From: Cloeon dipterum
Taxonomy: Eukaryota > Arthropoda > Insecta > Ephemeroptera > Baetidae
NCBI RefSeq assembly: GCF_949628265.1
Contig: NC_088789.1
Span: 24,049,883 to 24,113,882, forward strand
Reading direction: 5' to 3'
DNA length: 64,000 nt
Shown piece by piece: positions 1-46,041 of the stretch. How positions within the stretch are numbered: the stretch's first letter is position 1; each line of letters starts with the position of its first letter. The notes under the pieces were generated by a model that had not been told where the DNA came from, made no database searches, and saw nothing but the letters and a program-made list of their open reading frames with translations. The position numbers and the translations under genes were made by a program.

Positions 1-209
1 GAGGATTAAGAACCTAAATATTTTCAAGCCCATTTGGCCACAAAAAATAATTTATGAACAAGTAATATGTAAAACAATCCCAGCAGGTCAAATAAAAATG
101 TTACATTATTGGAATTATTTTTGGGGCAATTTATTTAATGTTATGAATTTCATCGAAGCCAGATTGCAAATTGATGGCGGTTCATTACAATCGTAAAGAG
201 GAAACTTAC
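1..209. other. Left edge, inside or beyond the MANSC gene
   Basis: AT-rich sequence following a good splice donor on the minus strand at 204-209, so it is most likely intron of the MANSC-domain gene. No exon was recognised here. Confidence 0.5.
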
Positions 210-977
210 TCGTCATCGTAGTTGTTGATGCTGATTGGTCTAACTAGAACCATTTGCGCTTTGACGTATTTTTTAGTTTTCGCACAAACTGGTGCACATA
301 AATCCTCTGTCTCGCATTGTATCTGAAGCAGAAAATTCAGGTTAGGAATGTTCATAATAAATAGTTAAACAGAATCAGATAATTTAATAAATATTCTACC
401 AGCAAGAGGAAATCAATAATAATTGCAAAATATTTTAAATCAAAATGAGGCTAAAATTATTCCATTATCTAACACAAATTTCCTAAAGGTTTCAACAGTT
501 CAAAATTGCAACGTAAGGAGATCTAATTAATTTTGAATTTATGATTTACCACAAATTTTGAACAACAATTTCGTGAAATCATTTCTTTAGAAAACCTTTT
601 CTTAACTCTGAATATTTTTAATCTAAGCAGCTCTCTTGTGGTTTCTTTAAAAATATGATTTGTTTGATAGCTAGTGTACATATTAAAGGTTAACAGTTTA
701 AGTTCATTACCAAGAAGCATTTCTTGTCATACAGTAAAACGGCATTACAGGTCGGGGAATCACAGCAAGCGCTGGTGCATCCGTCGATGTCGCTGACGTC
801 GTTGGCCATGGAGTAAGAGCCCGCCGACTTGTTGCCGGCAGGCATGCATCCCTTGTAAACACGGGAGCGGAGGGTTGTGCAAGTGTCGCTCCATTCGAAG
901 TTCTGCAGGGCCCCGGTCTCTAAAAGAAACCACAGGAGCGACACTGCGAGGAAGATTTTAGCACTGTGGCCGCTCAT
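210..977 (-). CDS. Secreted or type I membrane MANSC-domain protein, 5' part (partial)
   Basis: Two coding exons on the minus strand, 977-711 and 322-210, joined in phase 0. They give 126 residues before the gene leaves the window. The start at 977 opens a signal peptide (hydrophobic core around residues 8-22, ending near GALQ). A cysteine-rich module follows. Its spacing (GCMPAG, then DGCTSACCDSPTCNAV, then KKCFL joined to IQCETEDLCAPVC) matches the MANSC (seven-cysteine) domain, known from LRP11 and the Kunitz inhibitor SPINT1. The domain is extracellular and function beyond that is not assigned. Exon 1 ends at a GTAATG donor and exon 2 starts after TTCAG and ends at GTAAGT. The 3' end and any transmembrane or protease-inhibitor modules are missing. 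A divergent 1.1-kb spacer separates it from CASK. Confidence 0.75.
323..710 (-). other. Intron of the MANSC gene
   Basis: AT-rich 388-bp intron with GT (705-710) and AG (323-325) ends on the minus strand. The small open frame seen across it is noise. Confidence 0.75.
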
Positions 978-2061
978 CGTGTATCATTTCCAGCTGCAAC
1001 AAAGAGCGAGATTGAAAATTCATTATCTATGTAGAACATAGGAAATGGAAATATCGCACTTCAAAACAAGAGTTAGATTTCACTTCCTGAAAACATTGAT
1101 CGTTTCAAACCAAAGAAAAATACATTTTTTATCCGTGTTTTTCAGCTGATAATGGAATCAGCGGAAATGGATAAATTTAAATTAACACATAAGGAGATTG
1201 ACGTGGATAGGACGTCATTTTGTTTAACAACCCTAGACCTTCATATGTACATAATTTTGATTTGACAGAATCTGCGCCGTATTATAATTACCAGAATTAA
1301 CCCTGTGCGACCATTGAAAGATGAAAGGGCCATACGAAAAGGCTTATTTTGACTCGTTGCTGGCGTGCTGATCTTCGTAGCAAAAGCTTTCGCCCATCCG
1401 CACAGGATACATCTGCGAAAGCTGCACCACACGCCCGGAAAGCTGATAATAATTATTAAAATGCTGCGACGGCGACGAATGGGAGCCCCATTGCAGCGGC
1501 AGCAGCAGGCAGACAGATAAGATAGGGCCTTCAAAAGCAGCTGGAGCAAATGCTTTCTGTGACGTAGGACGCAAGGTGGTGCTTCTGTCAAAAACTACAT
1601 CATGCAGCAGCGTACCAGCGTAGCGAAATCGGTTCCGCAGTTAGCAGCTCTCGGTTTAAAAGTCCAGGGGGGCGTAGTCACAACACGCTGGACGTCACAG
1701 AGCCTCCGATCAATAATTGGTCGCGCTGGGTCACGTGACCGCAAATCTGCGTTTTGATTGGCCGGCGGATAAATGGCACTAACGCTGTCGCCGGCGAACT
1801 CGCCAAACGCAGACGGACGGCAATTTCGGCGAGGAGAAAGAAAACCGATTATCGGCCAGGGAAATCGGTTCCGTGCACCGCGGCGAGGGGCATCTGGGGG
1901 GTCGGTGTTTGGCCCTGGCAAACAAGCGACAGTCGGAGGGCGTGCCGCGGAGTCGATCGAGACGAGGAGGAGCAAGACGAGAGTGGCTGAAGAGGCAGCG
2001 AGACGGACGAAGAAAAGCACCGACTTGGGCGAGAGAGGCGAGGAATGAGCTGAGGATGACC
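978..2061. promoter_or_regulatory. Divergent spacer and CASK promoter / 5' leader
   Basis: About 1.1 kb between the minus-strand MANSC start and the CASK start. From about 1480 it becomes GC- and CpG-rich. It holds ATTGG (inverted CCAAT) at 1716-1720 and 1757-1761 and a palindromic E-box GTCACGTGAC at 1730-1739, with a GACGTCAC half-CRE just upstream (1691-1698). This spacing looks like a TATA-less promoter for CASK with the leader starting after about 1770. Transcription starts were not determined. An open frame in phase with CASK runs upstream from 1873 but has no ATG before 2056, so it is leader. Confidence 0.5.
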
Positions 2062-36014
<33,953 letters not shown>

Positions 36015-37943
36015 CTGTAAAAATTACGCGACAGAGCGAGCAGAAGAGAATTTTCTTGCATTTGCTTCTAGTGATACTCTTTGTTGTCATTCCGGTAGTG
36101 TGTCGGCGCCCTAGTCATCCGCCCCGACAATCTCCCTTTTGATCTTGCCCGGCGGCCGCGCCTCCCCCCTTCCCGCCCCCCCCCCCAATAATGCATGTTG
36201 TCTTTTGCGAAGAAAGAAATAATGAACACACACACAAAAAAATAAAACAAACAAACAAACTCATTCATTCATTATGCCAAATTTACTCACCCCTCTTGGA
36301 TTAAAAGTTAAGGAAAAGAGGGCTCGAAGACTTCAACGCTTCATTAGGTTTATTTTTCGAGAAATAATAACATTTAATAACTCACACGCGCGCATCCTTG
36401 ATCGATGGTGAAGAGCTGGTGGCGATCACTTCAATAATTATTATCATTTGTGCATGCATGCATTCGTTTTCCCCTTCGAGTAACTTAATGTGTTCGCTTT
36501 ATAAAGGTTATTAATTAATTAATTAGTTAATTATTATTATTGGTTATCTGTTTTTCTATTATATAAATTCTATATGTGTCGCAAGTACCATGTCGTGTTG
36601 CAATAACCTTATTTACAAAACGCATTGCAGCTCAAATCGAATTGTTATTATTATTATTTGTTGATCGAGACTATAACGCTACTCAATTTATAGAATGTCA
36701 CTTTTGCTTTGCGAACGTTAAACAAGCAAATAATTATTTATGATTAATATTCCATTCACTAATACACTTGAACAAAAAGGGTAACGTAAGGCATTGTTAT
36801 GTGCCAATAATGTTTAAGTGTGGGGGATTTTTAACCACGAATGAAAATAATATTTTAGACGTTATTTGAATGCCACACCGGAAAAATTATCGACGAAACC
36901 ACCTGCAAAATTTAGCGACAGACGGAAAAAAGAAAGATATTCCTTTAGTATCTAGCAAAAGTGATGTTGAACCTAATATGAAAATTTTTGTAACATAAAA
37001 TTGAAAAAGAACAATGCAAAGTAGTCCTAGCAAAGAAGTGGAATGAAAATGAATACAAGTTGATTATTCACTGTATTGGCGTTTTCAGAGATCTATTGTA
37101 TTCTATTTAACATGGCATTAAAACAAGGAGAACTGTTAAAACCTGCTTCGTTTCATTCTTTTCCGCAAACAAAACACCTTTGATTTCCGTAGGACGCTTC
37201 ATATTGCTTTTAGCCCTAGCGCAAATTGAAGGAAATTAATAACAATAATAATAATTGTTCTTCCTACCTATCATACCACTTAATTTTCTACTTTCAGAGT
37301 TTGTATGAGACACACCTGATAATAAAAATTCTAGAATTAACTCGAGTTAGATCATTTATTCGTAAACCTGCGGTTTACAGCCTCGTGTTTTCAGGGATCA
37401 AAATATTGTAACATGACGTGGGTTCGCGAAAACCCACTTTTCTTTAGGGGAAAGGATAGGGACACTGCAGAGAAAATCTATTTCATGCGGGGGTTTTTTC
37501 ACAATTTTGCATTATGGTCATCCATGTAATTTTGTGCTAAAAATAATGGATTTTTGGAACATTTGATAGAATTTTCCAAACTCTATCCTATTTGGAAAAA
37601 ACGCGGGAAAATGAAGAAAACCCAGAATAAGTGCTTTGTCCGCATTTCAAAATTTATGAATCCCGAACATGACCTCACAGGACACAACCAAACAATGATT
37701 AAAATTCGTAGGGCGATCTGAGACACCCTGTGTAAATCTTAATGGGAAAAAATCGATTCAAGCAGGGTGAAGATTTTTTCGCAGCTCCAAAACAAAGTGA
37801 TGGCACAATCAGAACTGTATTTCTTGGTATTGCTAGTAAATGCGCTGCCGATTGGTTTCCACTTTGAGGCCCTGCTCCTTCTCCTCCTCCTCTTTAACAA
37901 ACAGGTAACAAGACTTAACGTCCTCTCTCTAATTCAACTGCAA
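36015..37943. other. CASK 3' UTR and spacer to CHCHD4
   Basis: A first poly(A) signal for CASK, AATAAA, lies at 36241-36246. More distal sites are possible because AT-rich, gene-free DNA continues. A C-run (36175-36186) and a hairpin GTGGGTT-loop-AACCCAC (about 37420-37439) are present. The last part is the 3' flank of the minus-strand CHCHD4 gene. No coding region recognised. Confidence 0.6.
36241..36246 (+). terminator. Poly(A) signal, CASK (proximal)
   Basis: AATAAA 227 bp after the CASK stop. Actual cleavage sites unknown. Confidence 0.5.
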
Positions 37944-38387
37944 CTAATCCTTCTTGGCGTCCTGCTGGGCCGGCTTTTCGTCACTATTTTGTGTCTTTGA
38001 CGCACTCGACTCGGCTGCCAGCTTATCCATGGGGTCTTCCTCCTCGTCGTCGCCATCCCTTCCCTCCGACTTCTTGTCGTAGATTTCAGGGTACTTTAAC
38101 ATGCACTCCTGCATCGTAGCGAAGGCCTCGATGCAGTCGCTGCCCTTGGGATCGGCCTCGCTTACGTGGAAGCAGGAGAAGGCCTCCCGGAACTCGACCC
38201 CGCACGGCCCGGTCGCCATTCCGCCCAGGCAAGGGCAGTTCCAGTTAATCTCCCCATTTGGTAAGATAAGTCCTGGCGACTCTTCCGGTTCTGGAAGCTT
38301 AACTGTGCTCTCTGTCGCGTGATCTTCGGCAGTGGCGAAAATTATTTTGTCCTTTCCGTCTTTTCCTTCACTTCGGCAGTACGACAT
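37944..38387 (-). CDS. CHCHD4: CHCHD4 / Mia40, mitochondrial intermembrane-space oxidoreductase
   Basis: Single coding exon, 147 residues (human 142). Mia40 oxidises cysteine-rich proteins as they enter the intermembrane space and is re-oxidised by Erv1/ALR. The redox pair CPC is at residues 51-53 in [10 protein letters not shown]. The twin CX9C motifs that hold the helical hairpin are C62/C72 and C85/C95 ([13 protein letters not shown] and [13 protein letters not shown]). An acidic, Lys-ending tail follows, and no N-terminal membrane anchor is present, as in animal Mia40. A CTAG just before the start could be the acceptor of a 5' UTR intron. It is head to head with METTL1. Confidence 0.96.
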   Translation of the reverse strand: MSYCRSEGKDGKDKIIFATAEDHATESTVKLPEPEESPGLILPNGEINWNCPCLGGMATGPCGVEFREAFSCFHVSEADPKGSDCIEAFATMQECMLKYPEIYDKKSEGRDGDDEEEDPMDKLAAESSASKTQNSDEKPAQQDAKKD

Positions 38388-39079
38388 TTTTCTAGGGCGG
38401 AGATTTAACCACAGAATGCAGGAGTTTCTTCGATGATGTGCGCACGTTTTCGGTCACAGATGACACATTCTGAAAGAAAATAATGTTTTCATTAAAAAAT
38501 TTGAAATTTAAAATCCAAACTTCTTGAAATTTTTTGGCTACTAAAGTATGTTATTTTCGTAATTTTTATAAAAAAATCAAGGAAATTTTGGGATAAAAAA
38601 TTTATGACGAAATTTCGAGCAAGACTTGCGTGCACACACGTGCTCAATGATTGCATAACGCTGCAACGCTTCAATGATGCAGTTTACAGGAGCCGGCGAA
38701 AATCAATTTGAAATTTGTGTTTTAGGGCTTATTGGAATTAACCTGGATTCCGAGTCGCCATTATTATAATTTTCAGTGTTTGAATTAAACTTACCTCTGG
38801 CGTTTCTTTAATTTTGACACTCTATCCCTAAAAATCGATTAAATTTGGCTCCTCTCTGGCAGTACCTCACCTCAAGCTCTCGGAACCATGCTCTTTTTCC
38901 CAGCTGATTTTACCTGCGAACGGAGCTACTACTACCACGCCCCCTTTTTTAACCAGGCACCTCGCCCCCTAAACTAAACACAACACACGCTTTACGATCA
39001 CGTGGAGTGCTCATCGTGAGTAAAATAACGCGAATTTTTGATAAAATTCTAATTTATTTATTCCAGATCGAAACTCAAA
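38388..39079. promoter_or_regulatory. Bidirectional spacer CHCHD4-METTL1
   Basis: About 690 bp separate the two start codons. METTL1 has a likely 5' UTR intron of 51 bp (donor GTGAGT at 39016, acceptor TTCCAG ending 39066). The GC-richer patch at about 38860-39015 is the likely METTL1 promoter/leader, and a CHCHD4 leader start is expected near 38400-38470. No TATA box stands out. Confidence 0.5.
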
Positions 39080-40147
<1,068 letters not shown>

Positions 40148-40433
40148 ATCGTTTTGGGGCTTTTATATAATTTATTAAAATTTTGTAAAAAACAAACAAT
40201 AAAATTGTTTTTAATTTAAAAAAAACCAAAAGTTTTAAATAATTTTTCTCACAGTGAAAAAATCATATTTTTTAATTGAACAGATTTTCAAAGTTATATT
40301 AACTATGCTGATTCTGGATGAATGGGATTTTATTACGACCTTACTATAACTATAATAGCTAAAGAAAGCCACGCCCACATGTATAATTTTGTTTATTTTG
40401 ATCCGCTTTGATGGAGGTTGCAGCGGTGAATCC
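40148..40433 (+). other. METTL1 3' UTR and POFUT2 promoter/leader
   Basis: AT-rich 286-bp spacer between two genes on the same strand, with the METTL1 poly(A) signal AATAAA at 40198-40203. A short upstream frame, ATG at 40411 to TGA ending at 40443, overlaps the POFUT2 start in another frame. Confidence 0.6.
40198..40203 (+). terminator. Poly(A) signal, METTL1
   Basis: AATAAA 51 bp after the stop codon. Confidence 0.75.
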
Positions 40434-42383
40434 ATGTATTTGAAGCAATCGACCTTATTACTACTTCTATTACAAATATTTGGTGCGTTAGGACAAGATG
40501 AAAAGACGCAGAGGTATGTGCCGCAAAGTTTCACGATGTTCCTTTTTAAATTTAATTTAAAAGGTTTCTGCTCTACGAGATAAACCCTGGAGAGGGTTTC
40601 AACCTCCGTCGAGATGTTTATTTACGAATGGCGGTGTTGGTAGCCCACTTGCGAGCGCTTCAACCATGGACTTTAGTAAATATCAACAAATCAGTGTTAA
40701 AATTTTAATTGACATTTTAAATTCAGGTTCTGCCGCCTTGGTCATCGCCGTACCATTGGCGTTCAGGTCATTTGGACCAGGAAAAAGTGCCGTGGTTCAA
40801 GTTCTTCGACACAGACAGTTTGAGCTCTTTTGTGTCCGTGATAGAGCTACATGAGTTCCTAAAAACTCAGGAAGAATGGAAGATTGATGAGCTTGTAATA
40901 TTAGAGCACTTTGAGTTTCAAGAAAATTCGCTATGGGAGGAAAAATTGGAAGAGGTTAAATGCCGGGAGTCAGAAATATACTACTGGTATTCAAAGAAAT
41001 AAATTAAAAAGCAGTTCTTAATACTAAAATTTTTAGGAAATCGAATAAAAACGAGTGGACGGGAAGATTTTGGAACAACCCCAATATTACGGCAAAAAAC
41101 TTGAGGTGCATGGCTTTCCAAGGACTCGCAACCAGCCTCTTGCCATTTCTAGTAGAGGAAAATTCAAAGTACTTGAAATGAAATTGCTGAAGATAATTTT
41201 AAAAATAATAAAAATAAATTCCATAAAGGACCATCATGCTGGACCGAGCAGAGGTAGCTCTGCACCACGCGTTCGGAGATGCCGAGTACTGGGCAGCTCG
41301 CAGGAGCATGAGATTCGCTCAGGAATTGATAGTCGCCGCCAAAGAATTCAGGAAGGCACACCTTGACTCCACTGATGAAAGTGACAATACAATTCGGCCA
41401 AAGAATTGGAAGGACGAGCGACAGGTAGCTGTTTTTTCCTAAATTTGAAATTCAATCTTAAAAATCATCTGGCTTATTTTCAGTAGCTAAAAAAGTAAAA
41501 TAAATATTTATATATAATCAGTACGAGTACGGTCATAGCCAATCAAATATTATTTCTTTATTCTTCTGTGTAGTGTAACTTGATCAAAGCCCACAGAATT
41601 AGTTTTTCTCTAAACAATCAAAGCACTAATTAAATTGCCAAAATACTGTAGAAAATCTAGAGTTTGCTTTTTAAAATCTTTTTCCCCCGCAAAGATAACA
41701 TTATTTTCCTTCTGAAAAACCTCGCCTCTTAAATTAGAGGTCTTAATCGCATTAATATTTAGTCTTTAGAAAGGGTTAAAAAAATTAAATAACCTAAAAT
41801 ATGCAAAGTGGAGCAAATTTTTAGAAAAAATTGTTATCGGAAGTACCCAACTCTTTTTACAGCTTGATACAAATGCAAAGCGGGGAGGACCGTACATCGC
41901 AGTGCATTTGAGGAGGAAGGATTTTGTGACAGGACGGGCAACGCAGGTGCCAAGCATTCCTGGAGCAGCAAAACAAATCAAAATCTTGGCTGAAAAACAC
42001 GGCCTTGGCAAAGTCTTCGTCGCTTCTGACGGAACCGAGAAAGGTACCAAAGATTACCTTAATTAAATTAAATTCTGATTTTTCCTTCCCCTCTAGAATT
42101 GACTGAGCTGGAGAATTTGCTGTTGCCATTAACACTACATAGATTTCGTCCGACGGCTGAGGAACTTGAGTCTCTCTTGGACGGAGGAGTGGCCATAATC
42201 GAGCAGATAATTTGCTCACATGCCAGAGCATTTACCGGCACTTTTGAATCGACCTTTTCATTCCGAATACAAGAGGAAAGGGAAATCATGGGATTTCACC
42301 CAGACAACACGTTTCAACGACTGTGTGGGGATGACGAGGGTGATTGTGATCAACCAACGAGATGGCGTGTTCAGTTTGATTGA
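40434..42383 (+). CDS. POFUT2: POFUT2, GDP-fucose protein O-fucosyltransferase 2
   Basis: Seven coding exons: 40434-40513, 40564-40675, 40727-40986, 41037-41168, 41229-41424, 41863-42043, 42097-42383, 415 residues. POFUT2 transfers fucose from GDP-fucose to Ser/Thr in folded thrombospondin type 1 repeats in the ER. The start gives a signal sequence (Leu-run at residues 8-13). The catalytic Glu is in [11 protein letters not shown] (about residue 37). The GDP-fucose site is VHLRRKDF (274-281), and the C-terminal core has [15 protein letters not shown] and [12 protein letters not shown]. The third intron is only 50 bp and its exon edges were fixed by matching YYW-K and RFWNNPNIT to the family. 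Convergent with DHFR. Confidence 0.96.
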
Positions 42384-42397
42384 GAATTGATATATAT

Positions 42398-42403
42398 TTT
42401 ATT
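42398..42403 (-). terminator. Poly(A) signal, first DHFR
   Basis: AATAAA on the minus strand, 70 bp after the DHFR stop and just downstream of the POFUT2 stop, so the two convergent transcripts probably overlap. Confidence 0.6.
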
Positions 42404-42442
42404 TTCCTATAAAAATAGATCTTATGTGAGATTTCTTGTCTA

Positions 42443-42448
42443 AATAAA
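42443..42448 (+). terminator. Poly(A) signal, POFUT2
   Basis: AATAAA 60 bp after the POFUT2 stop and 25 bp before the end of the convergent DHFR coding region. Confidence 0.7.
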
Positions 42449-42472
42449 TGCACTCTTTTTTACTCTGACGTA

Positions 42473-44038
42473 TCAATTGTCTTGCTTAAGCTGGAAAACC
42501 TGGTACTTGAATCGGATACCTTTTTCCTCTTGAATTCCGTCAGGCACTGCAGGGTCCTCCACCAGCTCAAATTTCCCAATATCCATGTCGGGGAAGAAGG
42601 TATCACATTCAAAATCAGCCATAATGTCGGTGAGATATACTCGGTGACAGAAGGGAGACTTCAAAGCAGCCTGAAATAAAAATTAACATGGGATTATTCT
42701 GTGCAAAAAAATAATTGAGGGTTTGACTAAAGAGTGGGAATTTACAATCCAGTTTTTTTTTGTAGCAATTACCACCTGTTTAAAACTGTTTTTAAGCCTT
42801 AAAACATTTTAAAATGAACTATTTTAAAAATTGTAACATAATTATGACATTTTCCTCCTTGAAAAAATGCTTCAAAATCTTTTAAACCAACGTTTTCCTC
42901 TTTTTTGCACCATTGGCTGTATTTTTAAAATCAACTTATGCTGGGAATTGGCTTTCCAAAGCTTTTCAGCTTGAGATTTTTAAATATTTCGCATTAAATA
43001 TAGCTAAATAAGCTGACTATAAATTCAAATTACCTTCGAAATAAGTCTCATTTTAAAATCTAGCCATCCCACACTTTTCATTGCCATAAATGAGTCATTA
43101 AAATTCGAGTGAAATAAAGATATTGTGGTAAAAAATCGTTCCCTTTGACCTAATATTTTTCCGATTATTTGTCTTGAAAGAAGAAGCAAGAATTTAATAA
43201 ATTTTCTGTTGGCTGAAAAAACTGAACATTTCTTGTTGCTTTAGAAATAGATGGACAATTTTCCTAGCCGTGAAAAAACCCATTATTTCAGCATTTTACC
43301 TCATAAATGGAACTTCCACCAATGACCCAGAGTCTTTCAATCTGCTCCCTCAATGGAGGGGACGTCAGCAAGGACACCGCCTCCTCCAGGGATTTGCAAA
43401 CTGTGGCTTCACTGCCCAAATCCCTGTTTTAAATATTTTTTTAAATACAGTATTATCCAGGTTAAAGGGTTGCCTACAAGTCTTGTCGAGTCAGGACGAT
43501 GTTCAAGCGATTATTCAGAGGCCTGTGATTGGGTGGAATGCTGTCCCAAGATTTCCTTCCCATGATTACGGCATTTTTCTTGTTTTCGTCTTTGGTTTCA
43601 CTTGTCATCCTAGTAAAAAATGCCATTTCCGATCTGAAATTAAAGAAAAGTTTCATATCTTACTCGCTGGTCCATAAACATAAAAAATTTACATCTTCAT
43701 AGCTGTATCCTTATATATTATTTTTAAAAACAATTTGGAAGATTTGGAAGAGCTCTTTGCAGCCAGATTTAAAAACGAACAGAAAAAATCGGATGCATAC
43801 ATATTTCTTATTTTTTTAATGCATTATTAATGTGTACTATACATATGTTATCAGAAACGATGATAAAGTATTTATGTAAACATAAAATACACTATGAATG
43901 TATACGACAGTTACATATTATGTATAATTTAATAATGTATTTATGTAATACGTACTTGAGACGCCAAGGCAAGTCCCCTTTCACTCCGATGCCATTGTTG
44001 GAGCAGGCGGCTGCGATCAACTCCAATTTGGGATGCAT
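42473..44038 (-). CDS. DHFR: Dihydrofolate reductase, downstream copy (DHFR-A)
   Basis: Four exons on the minus strand: 44038-43956, 43633-43478, 43423-43300, 42670-42473, encoding 186 residues. It reduces dihydrofolate to tetrahydrofolate with NADPH for thymidylate and purine synthesis. The N-terminus has [19 protein letters not shown], the catalytic acid is the Glu of KSEMAFF, and the NADPH elements are [10 protein letters not shown] and VIGGSSIYE. The C-terminus reads [17 protein letters not shown]. The canonical Thr of GRKTW is Ser here. All four exon junctions are at the same places and phases as in the second copy. No disabling change was seen. Confidence 0.95.
42671..43299 (-). other. 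Intron 3 of DHFR-A
   Basis: 629 bp, AT-rich, no feature recognised. The other copy has only a 54-bp intron here. Confidence 0.8.
43634..43955 (-). other. Intron 1 of DHFR-A
   Basis: 322 bp, AT-rich, with GTACGT and TTTCAG ends. Confidence 0.85.
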
Positions 44039-44892
44039 TATTTTACGTATTTTACTCGAGATTCAAAACAATAACAAACGTAACAATTATTATTTAAGGG
44101 GCAGATCAGATGATTGCGCTGGTTGCTGGTGTGTCTGTCTGTCTTGCTGGTTTTTGAGCGCGCTTTTCCTTGTCGCATCACGATCTCCACCTGGTTGTAG
44201 AGATCTTAACTGTTCTCCATCAAAATTGCCTACAACGCCACGGCTCGAGAAAAGCATGGATTTTGCCGCATGGTAAAACTAGGCACTAATCTGTGTCTGA
44301 TGCAACTCTGGTGCACAAGCAGTGTGAGAACCAACAGGACTAACAGATAGTCAGGAGAGAGTAGGAGGTTGCTCGGTCACGAATAGTTTCGGCGCGTTTT
44401 TATCGTTTTTATTTGTCGATGCTGCACAGGCTGCATACACGCTAGGCGCGCTGGCGCTGAATTATTTTTTTCCTTTCACTGAATATGCGGGAACTGTGCG
44501 GGATGCGGGTGATAATAAATTAAAATAAAACTCTCAAGCCGTATTGAATTTTTGTTTAAATTTAATTAAAATCAACCTTACAAAAAATGATGTCAAAAAT
44601 TGAAAAAGTAAATATTCAGGTAAAATAAACTAGGGCAAAAAAGGAAATGTGGACATTTAAAAAAATTAATTAATTTGTTCTTCACTTGGCAAAAACTGAA
44701 AAATTAAAGCTTAAAAATTAGCACAGTTCAAGTTAATATCAAAAGAGAATAATAATTACAATGGTAAAAATAATTAAATCATATATTGTTTTAACACCAG
44801 ATTTAATTGTGTGTATATTAGTAAGATCTGTATAATACTATTATTATTATTAAAGCTAAAGTCTATTTATTGTGAGAAAATATTTGTTTGTT
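44039..44892. promoter_or_regulatory. Spacer between the two DHFR genes
   Basis: Contains the promoter and leader of DHFR-A. A GC-richer patch at about 44090-44470 is the likely place. Nearer the second gene it is AT-rich 3' flank with that gene's poly(A) signal at 44866-44871. No CCAAT pair like that of the second copy was seen, so the two copies appear to have different promoters. Confidence 0.5.
44866..44871 (-). terminator. Poly(A) signal, second DHFR
   Basis: AATAAA on the minus strand 22 bp after the stop codon. Confidence 0.65.
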
Positions 44893-45696
<804 letters not shown>

Positions 45697-46041
45697 TTTT
45701 TTTACCAAAATAAAAGTAAAAATTTATTTGCAGAAGCCGCGAGAAAAAATTGTGTGGTCGCGCTACGTACTGCTCCTTTTAATATTATTTTTTAATCCTT
45801 CCTTTTAGTAGCAGTGCAATGAAAGAAGACCACGTTCTGTAATCAGCAAATCGCAAAGCGCCAGCCGCGTGACGCGGACCAATCAGAATCGCGGGTTCGG
45901 ATCGGGACGGTCCAATCAGCGCAGAGGAGCGTGGCGGCCAGCTGAATTAAGCACCGACAGCTAAAATCCGACCTGTTGTTTAAGCGAAAATTGCAGATTT
46001 CCCGAGTCGTCAAAACTGGTGCTGCACAGGTGAATTACAGG
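45697..46041. promoter_or_regulatory. Shared promoter of DHFR-B and Canopy-2/seele, twin CCAAT boxes
   Basis: 345 bp between divergent start codons, GC-rich in the middle. CCAATCAG occurs twice in the same orientation, at 45879-45886 and 45912-45919, 33 bp apart (about three helical turns). There is no obvious TATA box. CCAAT boxes bind NF-Y and are common in bidirectional housekeeping promoters. Start sites are not known. Confidence 0.6.

Noticed and set aside
1344-1574. Minus-strand open frame of 76 codons in the MANSC-CASK spacer
   Set aside because: No recognisable domain, overlaps a longer unrelated frame on the same strand, and lies in promoter-like DNA.
1873-2061. Upstream extension of CASK
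   Set aside because: In frame but with no ATG before 2056. CASK proteins start at the MAEDDV-type N-terminus.
37420-37439. Hairpin GTGGGTT/AACCCAC as a histone-type or terminator element
   Set aside because: Does not match the histone 3' stem-loop and is not placed at a gene end.
37700-37740. ACACCCTGT motif as a transposon terminus
   Set aside because: No matching inverted end or target duplication was found nearby.
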